A DNA stretch of 32,645 nt from Monoraphidium neglectum. Its lineage: Eukaryota; Chlorophyta; Chlorophyceae; Sphaeropleales; Selenastraceae. Positions 11,286-23,300 of this stretch are shown here, piece after piece. The stretch covers positions 1 through 32,645 of the forward strand of contig NW_014013476.1 of assembly GCF_000611645.1 (NCBI RefSeq), written 5' to 3'. The notes beneath the pieces were generated by a model, which was given only the letters and a program-made list of their open reading frames with translations, made no database searches and was not told the origin of the DNA. Position 1 is the stretch's first letter; each line of letters begins with the position of its first letter. Position numbers and translations under genes: made by a program.

Positions 11286-14200
11286 TGCGTGTGTGCGTGT
11301 GTGTGTGCACGTGGGCATATGTGTGGCGGCAGGTGCACGTTCTTGGCGAGCGTATACGGATTTGCGCGGGGTTGTTTGGATGTGGAGAGCCGGTAAGAGT
11401 GGCTGGATGAGTGGTGCAAGTGGGTGGGCGTGGAGGCGGAGGTGCAACTGGGGGTGAGGGGGCTGGCGTGTGTGAACGTGTGCACATGCGTGTGATCGTG
11501 CACATTTATGAGCTTGCATGTCGATGCATGCTAGCATGGGGTGCATGCATGCATGGGAGGGGGCCATGCGCGCTCCAATTAGGGAAGTGCCACATATGCC
11601 AGCACAACATGCCCAAGCGCATGTGCAGCTTGGGTGCCGGTTTTGCAGGCCCCATGACGTGGAATGACTTGAAACCCTTGCCAGGGCACCCCTGAGTGGC
11701 AGCCTGGTTCGGCAGCCCCCCCCAACTCTCTTGCCCTGGGCAAGGATTGTGCGTCCCACCCACTTGATGAGTGCGTCATATGCAGAAAGCGCGTCCGCAT
11801 CGTGCCCGCGCCAGCCGGCGTACGCCTTGCCCAGCAGCAGCTGGACAGCCACTGGGTCCACCGGCCGCCGCGGCCCCGCCGCCGCCGCCGCCGCCGGCGC
11901 TGCCGCCGGGGCGTCGCCGCCGCTGCTGCTCGCGGCGGCCGCCTCTGCGTCACCCGACAGCGGCGGCGCGGGGAGCGAGTCCAGGACCGCCCCAGCCTCC
12001 GCCTCCGCCTCGGCCTCGGCGGCGGAGGCGGCTGCGGGCGCGGCTGCCGGCGCGGCTGCCGGCGCGGCTGCCGGCGCGGCTGCCGGCGAGGCTGCGGGCG
12101 CGGCGGTGGCTTGGGCGGGCGGCGGCGCTGACAGGAGCTCGTCGCGCAGCTGCGTGAGGCGCGCCACCGCCTTGGACTGCTGGCCGTTTGCGATGTACGC
12201 GTCAGTCAAGCCCTGCGTTGCAGGCCGAACGGGCACGCAGCACCGCGTACCATTGGTGGAGGGGGAATGATGACAACTCAAACCACACGGGCCTGGAAAG
12301 GCCGGGAGGAGTAATCAGCCAAAAACCCAGATAGGACATCTATCAGTTACAAGGCAGGGCTCTGCCTTGTGGTATTTCCAGCAAGGTTCCCTCCACCCCC
12401 CAAAGCCAGCCTCGGAGAAGCACCGGGAAGCTGCCGAGAAGCTGCGCGCGCGTCCCACCGTCAGGATCTGCTGGTCCCGGGGCTCCAGGGCGATCGCCTT
12501 TTCATACGCGGCGACCGCGCGCGGCGCCTGCGCGGACAGGAGGGACGCCTCCCCCAGCACGCGCAGCACCTCCGAGTCGCCTGCGCGCGGGCAGGACCAA
12601 AAAAGGGTTGAGCGTTGCGAAGAAGAGTTGAGGGTGTAGGGCTTGGGCGCGGTGCGGGGGGCGTGGCGGCACAGCTCCTTGCGCCGCAGCGCGGATCATG
12701 TTGAACTGAAAACGCCCGAATGCGAGACACGAAACGGCTGCGTCGGCCACAGATCCACATCCGCGTGTTGTCCCAGCCAGAAGCTGGGCGCCGGCTACAA
12801 AGTCACGGGGCGGCGCACCTGGCCGCTTGGCGACGACCTTGTCCAGCAGGTCCGCAGCTTCCTCGTAGCTTCCCAGCCGCGCCTGGGTGACGGCCAGGCC
12901 TTCGAGGGCAATCAGGTCCTGTGGGTTGCGCTCCAGTAGGGCCCTTGAGGGGTGGGCGCAGCGACGCAAGGGGAAGGGGGGAAATGCGCGGGTGACACAG
13001 AGGGGAAAAGGAGGGGTGTGCGACAACGGGGATCCCCAGAGTGCAGGAGGGGGGCCCTAAACAGAAGCGCGGGCGCGTGCGTGCGTCGCCAGAGGTGCAT
13101 GCACCCCTAGCGACGCGCGTGAGCGCGCGCGTCTCGGCCCTAGGGGCTGCGCGGCGCCGCACCTAAAGGAGGCGGCCTGGGTCTCCAGCAGCGCGGCCGT
13201 GCGCTCGTCAGGGGGGCCCCTGGCGGACCGCACGCCCTTGTACCTGCGGCAATCGGGAACAACAAAAACAGGGGTTGGGCAACAGGCGAGGTGAGAGGAG
13301 GAGTGGCAGCGCGCTCGGCGCCGGCTCGACCAAAGGGGCAGAGGCGAGCTCCGTCCAAAGGAGGACAAAATCTCCAGCGCGGCCCCTGGATACTGAGTGC
13401 ATGCCAGGTCAGCGTCGGCCGAATCGCCGCCAGCCCTGAATCAGGCAAGCCCCCTCTCGGCAGGGCTGGCAAGCGAGAGCCAGCCCTAGTCTAGGGCCGT
13501 ATGGCAGCCCCTCTGCGCGCCTGTTTGGCCCGGGGGACATGTCGGCGCCGCTGACGAGGATGAGCACGAGCCCCAGGACGATGGCCCCAACTGCCAGGCC
13601 GACCTTGTCGGGCCCTATGGCCGCCTTGCTGTAGATGGGCAGGCAACGGGCAGCCATGAAACAGCATGGAGGCGGGCATCAGGGGGTGAACACTGGGCCA
13701 GGACGATTTGCTGAGCTGTCATGAGCACAGGCGCGCAAAGACAGCCGCGTCCTGCAGGCAGCTGCGGCGCAGCGGGACCATGCGAATGTGGGCTGGAACT
13801 GGCTGGAGCGGACTGGACCCGGCTGGACCGGACTGCGCTGGACTGGTCGGGGCGGCGCACCGTAGCGCAGGGTCGCTGATGTCGGACTGCATCTTGTCCA
13901 TGAGGGTCTCCGACAAGCTGGGGGGCGCGGCGTATATGTCATCCACCTGCAGCGCGTTTATGGGGCAGTGACCGGCGCGCTCCTCCCTTGAAGTTTTCTC
14001 GAGTGGAGACGGCACGGCGCAATGTTGACTATGAAAGGGGGGCTTGTAGGCTGCGAATGCGGGCATGCGCAGCCTGCCCTCTCAACGGCACCCACCCATC
14101 ATGACCCCTACGCGCACCTGCGGCGCCGCGTCGAACACAGCGCGCTGCGGGCCCGCGGCCGTGGTGGCTGCGGCGGCCCCACTGGCAGCGGCTGCGGCCT

Positions 14201-15169
14201 GCTTCTCGCGCCCCTCTGCCTTGACCAGCGCCAGCCGCTGCAAAAACTCCGACTCATCTTCCGCTTTCCTGCAATAAAATGCGGACCAGGGCCGGTATGC
14301 ATGATTTGCTGGCGCACAAATGCTTGCTGGATTGAATGCGCAGAGGAGGCTCAGGCGCCGCATGGGGCTTGCGACCCCCTGCACAGGGCTGCTGGCTGGC
14401 GCCAGTGCCTGCTGCTGCAGCTCGCTCGCTGTGCTGGCTGCACGAAAGCGGCGCCGAGCTATCTCCGAGGGCCTCTGGCACACGGCGCTGCGGCTGCCTG
14501 CGCGCCCTCCGCTTCTGGCACACAGCATAGCGTTTCTGGAACCCCCGGCAGCCAGTGGCACGCCAACGCAGCCTCGCTGCTGATCCCAAGGACTCAACAC
14601 AGAAAATTTATCACCCACTTGCTGGAATCCAGGAGTTCGTCCACCCGCTGCAGCTGCAGCTCGTTCAGCGCCCCAGGCACGCGCTGCGGGCCCGCCGTCT
14701 GCTGCTGCGGCGCGCCACGCTTCGCCTTGCGCTTCTTCTCAACGTCCTGCATAGCGGGCGGGCGCATTCGTCCATGTATGGGTCGGCAGCATGTGAGTGC
14801 ATGCACATTCCTTGCACCCTGCTTTGCGCAGAGCGCGGCATGCAACGCTGCCCCCCCTGGTCCCAGATGCAGTGGCAGCGGTAGCAGCGTCGGTGACAAT
14901 GCAATTGTGTGGCGCCAGACATCAGTTTCAAGGCTTCTGCGCGCCACCTATGCATTACATAGCACTCAAACACTGCTCCCCGCAGCGTCATTGAGGCTCA
15001 TTGGGCTGGACGCACAACTTGATAATTGCCCATGTCGCACCTGTGCCTGCTTTGCAGGCCCAAAGCCTTTCTTTGCATGTACCAACACGGCGCGTTTGAA
15101 AGGGCGCATGCCGGGCATCCCGAGCGCGGCCATGCCGCGGCGCGGTCCCAGCACGCAGATCTGGCTCAT
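10615..15169 (-). CDS. Chloroplast TPR protein, SLOW GREEN 1-like
   Basis: Probable plastid TPR scaffold. In plants, SLOW GREEN 1 is needed for chloroplast development (family knowledge; the assignment here is by architecture). Eleven exons (minus): 15169-15041, 14746-14601, 14268-14118, 13946-13861, 13628-13539, 13243-13163, 12943-12819, 12580-12459, 12212-11764, 11205-11112, 10707-10615. Together they encode 521 aa. The N-terminus [20 protein letters not shown], rich in basic and Ala residues, looks like a transit peptide. A basic region and helical [16 protein letters not shown] follow, then one membrane helix (about residues 179-197, [19 protein letters not shown]) and TPRs such as [21 protein letters not shown] and [20 protein letters not shown]. 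An Ala/Pro repeat linker (about 340-420) splits the TPR array. The array resumes at [10 protein letters not shown] and [20 protein letters not shown] and ends [12 protein letters not shown]. The exon 5 donor is uncertain: AT|GTCCCC or AG|GCGCGC, the latter adding 7 residues. Confidence 0.82.
11211..11311 (+). repeat. TG/CA microsatellite at an intron acceptor
   Basis: About 100 bp of TG repeats, with GCGTGC interruptions in the second half, lie in intron 9 of the TPR gene. In the sense (minus) direction this is a CA tract running straight into the acceptor CTCAG of exon 10, where a polypyrimidine tract would normally lie. Confidence 0.9.
12030..12103 (-). repeat. 12-bp coding minisatellite (Ala/Pro linker)
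   Basis: Tandem copies of a 12-bp unit (GCCGGCGCGGCT on the plus strand) encode repeated Pro-Ala-Ala-Ala in exon 9 of the TPR gene. The unit length keeps the frame, so copy-number change would only lengthen or shorten the linker between TPRs. Confidence 0.85.
13791..13845. repeat. Degenerate ~10-bp repeat in an intron
   Basis: Imperfect tandem units related to CGGACTGGAC or GGCTGGA lie in intron 4 of the TPR gene, about 15 nt from the exon 4 donor. No coding role. Confidence 0.65.
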
Positions 15170-17062
15170 TTTTGAGACTGTTACCGCAAACTAAGCAATC
15201 AAGTGTGTTCAAAGATATCAACGCTGCAGCTATCAGATGAGAACTGGCGGGCGAGCTTTCGCCCCGTTGACTCATGCAGGTCAGCAGGGGCGCACTCAAT
15301 TCAATGCGCCAGCACTCATATGATGACAACGAGCAGGCTGTGCCGAATGCCGACACGGGGGATCTGACAGCATGCCTGTCGCTTATCTGCTGCACGGTTT
15401 GTCACCTCGGTGGGGCATGGCACAGCACCTGACGACAGGCGGGGCCCGAAATTGGCGAGACCCCAACGTCAGGAGCGCAGCAGCGCAGCACACAGGAGTG
15501 CGCACGCTGCCGTGACGTCGTGCTGATCAGCGCCTCCAGATGGCGTGGGCTTTTGAGCTGGTGCAGTTGATCACATGCCACGATCAGGCAATGGGCATCC
15601 AAGGGCATATGTAGAGCCCTTCGGAACCACTGTCTCAGACGCATCCATCAGTAGAAGCACGGAGGGCACCACTGTTAAAAGCTTTCAAATCCCTCGGGGC
15701 TTCAGCAAAGGTTTGGGGCCTGATAGGAGAGTTCAGACGCTTTTGCCATTCATCCCTGACGCGCGTATCGGTACACAGCCCACCCCCTCATTTCAGCGAG
15801 GGTCAGTCAGTCGCAGGGAGTGTTGGTCTTGCTTTGCAACCACAGTGCTTCGGGTTGCAGGGCGCTGGTGCGAGAAGTGGGCAGCCTTGGCTTGTGCCAT
15901 GGACCCGGATTCCCGTGTACGAGTCCGCAGCGCCTGCTGCCACGCGATTTCCTAGACGCATCTGATCGCCGCTCAATCTTAGCGCCCCAATGTGCTAGGC
16001 TTTGCCGTTACTGCTCGCAACCATCTCCCCGAAAGGATAGGGACGACGCACAAACCCTTGCTACTTGGATCTTGCTGGTGTCACCACTCACGCATCCCTG
16101 GCTGCAGCATGCCAACGGGCGTGGCTGGCCCATCCAGTCAGAGGTGCAAGGATTGTGATTGTGTGCAAGCACAGTCAGTTTTGTGCGCGAGCACAATAAT
16201 GTCTGGCAATCTGCAGTGTCCGCGGCGACAGGTGTGGCAATGCACACTAAGGCAATCCTGCCTGTAAGGTTTTGAGGTTGCTGCGACAGTGTGGCGCGGC
16301 GCTGTGTCATCGTTGGTTGTGTTGTGTCAGTTAAAGCGCGTACATTCGACTGCAGCTGCACGTGGCGAGATTTCCTTACCATATCAACCATGCAATCTGA
16401 GCGATGTGAATCAAAAGCTTTCCCCTCGCAGCACACTTGATTTTTTTTCGGTATTCGGCACACTTGCTCACAAGCGGCGGCAGCCACGCGGCTCCAAGCG
16501 GGAGCCCAGGCGAGGTTGGACGAGGGGGGGGGGTGGAGGCGTGGCGGCAAATGGCAGCAAGTCCTGCCTTAGAGATGCCACAATGCATCCCTAGCTCAAT
16601 ATTGGGTGCTGGCACGCATGGCAACGTTCTCGACAGCTCGCGCCGTAATCAGCTGCAACTGCAGCAACGGTGGGAAGTACTGAAGTACTACGGCCGCGAT
16701 CCAAGGCGGTGGTGGTGGATATGCAGCGTATATCTGTTGCAGAATCATGCAAGAAGATGTCGGTAAATGTCAAGTTGTCAAAAAAGCAATGTGGTGCGGT
16801 GCCTGAGATGTCCTCAGGATGCTGGGGGCACACGCGGCAGCACGAGCGAGTCTCAGGCAGCATGAGCACCAGCGGATCAGGCGAGGCGGAAACGTGTGGC
16901 GCCACGCATGATATCCAGGGCTTTAAAAGAACTCTAAACAGCATATATCACGGCTACTTGAATGTTCGAAGGGAGGCGTACGAACGATTTCGTGCGCGCC
17001 CATGCTGCAGGTCGATCTCAGGCAGATCTGGTTGATGGTGAAAGACTTCCAGCCGCTAAAAC

Positions 17063-17076
17063 GATTGCATGCAATC
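17063..17076. promoter_or_regulatory. 14-bp palindrome upstream of AsnRS
   Basis: GATTGCATGCAATC is a perfect palindrome about 245 nt upstream of the proposed AsnRS start. Its half-site TGCAATC recurs as an inverted pair at 17193-17212. A regulatory role is inference only. Confidence 0.45.
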
Positions 17077-17192
17077 ACTGTATACATGCACTGCCACTGG
17101 TGTGCTAGTCGGCGTCAAAGGTGGTCGTCGAACACCACACACCCGACACCAGGGCTGACAACGTGCACAATCAGTTTTGCGACCATGCACAT

Positions 17193-17212
17193 TGCAATCG
17201 GTTCTGATTGCA
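17193..17212. promoter_or_regulatory. Inverted TGCAATC pair upstream of AsnRS
   Basis: TGCAATC at 17193-17199 and its reverse complement GATTGCA at 17206-17212 are separated by 6 nt, about 107 nt before the AsnRS ATG. It has the same half-site as the palindrome at 17063-17076. Confidence 0.45.
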
Positions 17213-17318
17213 CGCATTGATACAGCATATCGTGACTCCAGTTGTCGCTTGATTTCAGAATTGTGGCCACCAGAGCAGCGATTGCTCTCGCTTGAATTGT
17301 GCACTGCGTCAGCCGTGC

Positions 17319-20300
17319 ATGAGGTTGGCCCTCCTAAGAGCCATGCGCATGCACACTTCCCAGCCGGCGCTGCGCCGAGCGGCTGGCTGCAGCTTCGCCG
17401 GCAGCGCGCCCGCCGCTCGACCGCCGCATTCTGCAGCAGCGGCGCGGCGCCTCGCGACGGTCAGCAGGGCGGCGCTCGACGTCGCCGAGGCACCCGCGAC
17501 GACGGCTGCGGGCGCCACAACCGCGGCGCGGGAGCGGCGGGAGTTCAAGCCGCGGGTGTCGGTCCGGGAACTGCTGGTGGGTTTCCCCCTCTCTCCCTTT
17601 TGTGTGCCATGGGGCGGTGCTCAGGTACAGGTTGGGCCCTTCCAAGTGTCAGACCCCTTTGGCTACCCTAGGTGCATGTCACGACATCGGCATGGGATGC
17701 GGCAGCATGGGCCAAAGCATGGTTCGCTTGGCCAGAGAATTATTTGCGGCCTTGCGGCAGGTGCACTTGAACCAACCCCTTGCCTGCAATCCACTCTCTT
17801 GCTGCCTGGCACAAACGCAGCGCACCGGCGAAGGCGCGCCGGCGGCTGTGGGGGATGCTGTGGAGGTGAAGGGCTGGGTGCGGACTGTGCGCAACCAGAA
17901 GCAGTTTGCTTTCATGCAGGTGGGTCTGTTGGTTGCAGTAGCTGGGCTGTCGTTGAGCGTGCCGGTGGGTCTGCTTTGGGTGAGGGGGTGGTGGGAAGTG
18001 GGCAGGGCTATGGGGAGCGGGACCCTCGTGAGGGTGGCAGCAGAAGGCTTTAGATTGTAACAAGAGTCAAGCGTTGGGGTGTGAATGTGCGGCGTGCGGC
18101 AAATGGTGCGCGGGGGCAGCCGGAGTTTTGACAGACCAGCGGCAGGGTGCCTTGCAGCCGGCGAGACGAGAGCTTGCTGCGTACCATACACTCGCCATCA
18201 TGCGGAGGGGCCGCGCCGCCCCTCGACCTCGGCCTCACCCTGCCCTGGCCATCCTGTTGACCGCCTTTGACCAGGTCAACGACGGGTCAAACCTGTCGGG
18301 CATCCAGGCGGTGCTGGAGCCGACCACCCCCGGGTTTGACCTCGTGGCCAGTGGCGCCATCACCACGGGTGCGCGTCCTGTGTGCAGTCGACAGTGCAGT
18401 CCTTGCACACTGTCTGAAGACACTCGCATTGGGTCCCCGCCCGTGCGCTCTATCCGCAAGCGGCTCGCAGCAGCTCGCGAGAGGCGCGCGCGGCTGCGGC
18501 GAGGGCTGCATTCCTAACGAAGGATGCACGCTGCCCTGGCTGGTCTATCGAGCCCCTGCCGCCCTTGCTCCTTGCGCTCTCGCGCGGCGGCAGGCGCGTC
18601 TGTGCGCGTCACGGGCGTCCTGGCGGCGTCGGTTGGGGCCAAGCAGGCCGTTGAGATTAAGGCGACCGCGGTGGAGCTGGTGGGTTGTTTTACTCGGCTT
18701 TGGAGGGGGATTGTTGAGCTGTGTGTCACACTCGGTATATATATGTCTGCGCAGCAGCGTCACGCCAAGCAAGCGGGGAGCTTCCCAGCCATCTGGCTTC
18801 GTGCCGCGCAAGCTGTGTATGCAGCACTGCACGGCAAGCGCTTGGCTGCCGCGGTCCCGAGCAGCGGCGGCAGTCACCCTCATGTTTCAGACTCGCGCTG
18901 CCACGTTCCACATCCCTGGACCATCCCAGGAGGGCCCGCCCGCCGCACCGCAACCCTGCCCCCCCCCCAGGTCGGAGGCTGCGACGCCGAGGCGTACCCC
19001 CTCCAGAAGAAGCGCCACACGCTCGAGTTCCTGCGCTCCATCGCGCACTTGCGGCCCCGCACCAACACGCTGGGCGCGGTCGCGCGCGTCCGCAGGTGTG
19101 CGGGGGCTCCAAAAACGGCTGTGGGCCGCACTCTCTCGTTTTTCAGCTGCGCCTGGTGAATGCCCGACGATGCTCTGTGGGCTTGTGCTGTAATTCGCAA
19201 GGCAGCAGCTCAACAACACCTGCTGCAGCGGGCGTCCCTCATCTATCGCCAAGCTGACTTGCACCGAACCGCGTGGCTGCGCGCGGGCGCCACAGATCCC
19301 CCGGTCAGCCGCCGGCCCCGTACACCTAAGCTCCACCCACACAAACGCCTGTTGCCCCGCCTCCGCGCTCGCCCCTACGACCCCTGCCGTCCTGCGCTCC
19401 GCACGACCGTGCCCTCATCTCCCCCGGCCCCGTGCGCAGCGCGCTGGCGCACGCTACGCACGACTTTTTCGGCGGCGCCGGCTTCCAGCTCGTCCACACG
19501 CCCATCCTCTCGGCCTCAGACTGCGAGGGCGCAGGGGAGATGTTCCAGGTGCGTGTATGCGCGCGCGCGCGAGTGTGTGTGCGTGCGTGCGTGCTCGTGT
19601 GTGTGCGCGCACATGCATAGGTGTGCTTGCTGTGGCCATCCAGGAGCCCTTTCGCCCCTGGATGGCAGGGATGCAGTGAGGCATGAGGGGGAGGCTTGAG
19701 TAAACTCGTCAAACCTTATATTGGGCAGGGGGAGGTCCTTGTCAAACACTGCTGAAGTCGGCCTTTAGGGACGGGGCCTCCTGTGCGTGACTGAGTGGCG
19801 CCGCAGGAAGGGCCTCCGCCGGCGGCCCCGGCCCGGCGTGACGCAGGGTGCAGGGTGCGCCACAGTGATCGCGCCCCGGAGCCTCGGCCCGTCAACCCCT
19901 CGGCCCCTCCACCCCTCCACCCCCGCAGGTGACCACCCTGCTGTCTCACCTGGAGCAGCCCGCGGGCGCCAACGGCGGCGGCGCGCCCAAGCCCGAGGAG
20001 CTGGACGCGGCGCGGCACCAGGTGGGGGCCGAATTGCCAGACCACCACCTAGTCCAGCTAGTTTGAATTCGAAACATCAATGATCTGGGCTGCGGCGGAC
20101 CCCCAAAGATCTGAGATCAGCGGGGCCGGTGGTGGCGGCCAAGGGGCGTGGCGGCCCGCCGCAGACGCAGCGCATGCAGCGCCGCAGCCGAAGCTCCTCA
20201 AAGGCCACGCTCCAGCTGGTGGTGCCCAGCCCTGTCCTCATGCATTTCTTCGTCTTTGTTCTGTGGGATGCCGGCTGCAGGTCTCTCAGCAGGGCCTGGC

Positions 20301-23300
20301 CGTGAAGCAAGCCAAGGAGGGTGCCAAGGCGGCGGCCGGCGACGCGGCGGCCAAGCAGCGGGCGGAGGAAGCCGTGCGGCAGCTGCTGGCGCTCAAGGAG
20401 AAGCTGGCGGTGCGTTTGGCCAGTGCTTTTGACCAGCGGTTGACCGCTTGACCACTTGGCGTTTGTCTGCCATCAGCTTTTGACCCTGGCGCCAGTGCTA
20501 TGACTTGCCTTCCTTGACTTGCCTCCGCTGTCTTCCAGACCTGCTTAAAGTTGCGGCGCACGACAGCTCTGCTTCGTTGCTTTTTGGAGCCTGTTCAGAA
20601 GATTTGCCGCCTGCTCGATCTCCTCACATCAGCCGCCCGCCCTCTGCTCGACCTCGCCCCACCAGGCGATGGAGGCGGCCGCGTCGTCGGGGCAGCTGCC
20701 GCGGACGCAGGGGGGCGGCGTCGACTACGGCCGTGACTTCTTTGGGGAGAAGACGTTCTTGACAGTGTCGGGGCAGCTGAATGGTGCGTTGCGTACGCAG
20801 TGATGGCCCGCAGGCCGGGGCAGCCCGTTTGGCACGGGCTTTTGGCGTAATGGGTTGGGCAAAGCTTTCGGCATGCAGCTGGGGTCCCTGGGGCAAAGTC
20901 TGTCGAGCGAGCCGGGCAGAGGCTGCGATGCTGCCGCCACATCAGTGTGTCATGTTGGAGTGCTGCCTGCAAAGAGGGAGCAAGGCCTGACTAAACTGCC
21001 ACACCATCCCTCCGGCCCGCAGGCGAGATGTACGCCTGCGCCATGGGCGACATCTACACCTTTGGGCCCACCTTCAGGCGCGTTTGACCGGCGTTGACCG
21101 TGCTGTTTGCCCCCCGCCAAACACCAGGCGCCTGGGTGGTGCGCTCGTCAACAGGGTAGCTGCTGTTGGCGTGTTGACAGAGGTGTGTTTGGCTAGGGAT
21201 GCTGCACTCTGGCTGCGCTGCGTCGTTGGCAGCAAGATCGCGCCCACAGCGGTATCGACCGACATCGTCCCCCGGGTGGAAACTCCCTGCGATGCGAATT
21301 CAAAACAGGGCGGAGAACAGCAACACGGCGCGCCACCTCGCCGAGTTCTGGATGATCGAGCCTGAGATGGCGTTTGCTGACCTGGAAGATGACATGGCCT
21401 GCGCAGAGGCCTACCTCAAGCACTGCACCCGGTGCGCACGCGCGCGCACGCGCGGTGTGCCGCATGGCTGCCCTGCACTCATGATTTTGTCACCGTGTGC
21501 ATGCCATTGGGGACCGGCGCATCGGTGGTGCACCGCCGCAGGTGGCGGGGTGGCGCAGTGCTGTCGTGCTGCAGCCTAGGTTCCTGGTCTGAGGGGACGG
21601 CCTTGACCTGGCCGCCGAGAAATTGTGCCCCAGCAAGCACCGATGACGTCAGCTGGACACCTCACAAAACCCGTGTGATCGCCGTGCAGGCATATCCTGG
21701 AGCACTGCGCGGAGGACCTGGCCTTCTTTGATTCAATGGTGGAGAAGGGCCTGCTGCAGCGCCTGCAGGTGTGCACGCGCTGGATGCAGCGCCGGCGCTG
21801 CGCCGCGGGCGCCGGGCCGTCCTGACGGTGTGGCTCGGGGACAGCGCCGCCTAGCAAGCTGCTTGGTCGCACGCCGTGTCTGTAAAAATCGATGCAAACA
21901 CACTGGTCGAAGCGCCATGAGTAGAGGCTCACAACTTGCGACCGCTGCTTTTGTTTGGCCTTGCTGCAAATGGCAACCACCAGCAAAACAACCCCTGACT
22001 GCACCCATCGCAGCTTGGAGAGGCGTGCTCGCAACCGCAATGTGCCGGGATGCCCACAACCACAATCTGTCGCTTCCTCCCGCCACCAACCGCCATAAAC
22101 TGCCACCAACCGCCACCAACCGCCACCAACCGCCACCCACCGCCGCAAACCGCCGCAAACCGCCGCAAACCGCCACCAGGATGTGGTGGAGAAGCCGTTT
22201 GCGACCGTCACCTACACCGAGGCGATCAAGCTGCTGCAGCAGAGCGGCCACAAGTTTGACTACCCCGTGTCGTGGGGCCTCGACATGCAGTCTGAGCACG
22301 AGAGGTTCCTCAGCGAAACGGTGTGGTTTGGGGAGTTGGTGCAGTCATGGGAGGACGGCTTGTAGGCTTTGCGTCACCATGCATGTGCATATGCCACTCC
22401 CTGCGAGGCCGCGCCATCTGGAATTTTATGGCACCCCCAAACACACGCTTTGTTTGTTCCCCCCACTTCCCATACTGTGCTGCCCCTCTTCCCCTCTAAT
22501 AGACCTGCCCCGCGCCTCACGCCTGCGCGGCTCCCAGGTGTTCAACAAGACCCCTCTCATCGTGACGGACTACCCCCGCGACATCAAGGCCTTTTACATG
22601 CGCCAAAACGACGACGGCAAGACGGTGGCGGCCATGGACCTGCTGGTGCCCAGGTGGGGGCCTGCGGCGGGCGCGGCCTGGGGTGCATAGGGAGGGCCAT
22701 CACAGCTTGAAAGTAGGGAGGCTACGATGCGATGCCTCTTTGCCGATGAGTGTTGAAGCACGTTTCTTTGACCACCCAAAAAATTCCGGAGCCCCTGGGC
22801 GACGTGCCTTTGCCTCACCCCCGGTCGCCAGCCCTCAGCCCTCGACACCGCCTCGCAAAATCGCGCGCTCGACATTGTTCGAACCTGTGCCACAGGGTGG
22901 GCGAGCTGATCGGCGGCAGCCAGCGCGAGGAGCGCCTTGACGTCCTCGCGGCCCGCATGGCCGCAAGCGGGCTCAACCCTGAGGTGGGCGCCACCTCAAT
23001 TCCATCCGGGAAACCCACCTGCTCTCCCCAGTGCCACGGCTGTAGCGAGCAAGCACCGCAAGCGGAGCCCCGCTGCAACGCATTTTCGCAGCACGCGCGA
23101 GCTCCTCTCGTCTCAATCAGCTGAAGCTGCACGCCCACAATTGGTTGGCGGACCGCCCGACCGCGCTGACTGCGACGGCGTGCCGCGCACCAAGCTGGGG
23201 TCCCCCTGTTGCGCCGACGTGGCCCCCGACCACACCCCACCCGGATTCGATCACCAAGCCCCCTCCCCCTCCCCACAACAAGCACGCACAACACACCCCA

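Larger units (their letters stand above)
15170..17318. promoter_or_regulatory. Divergent intergenic region, TPR gene and AsnRS
   Basis: A 2.15-kb gap separates two divergent start codons. Open frames at 15575-15955, 15820-16158, 16008-16550 and 16670-17035 show no recognisable motif and mutually overlap in different frames, so none is called. A plus-strand TGTAA at 16263-16267 has no assigned gene. Upstream of AsnRS lie inverted TGCAATC motifs, listed separately. A small or non-coding gene here cannot be excluded. Confidence 0.45.

Noticed and set aside
15575..17035. Several overlapping open frames between the TPR gene and AsnRS
   Set aside because: No recognisable motif, conflicting frames, and no matching splice or start signals. 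Chance frames are expected in GC-rich DNA.
22081..22179. CRISPR-like array
   Set aside because: The 10-bp units have no spacers and lie in a nuclear intron; it is a minisatellite.
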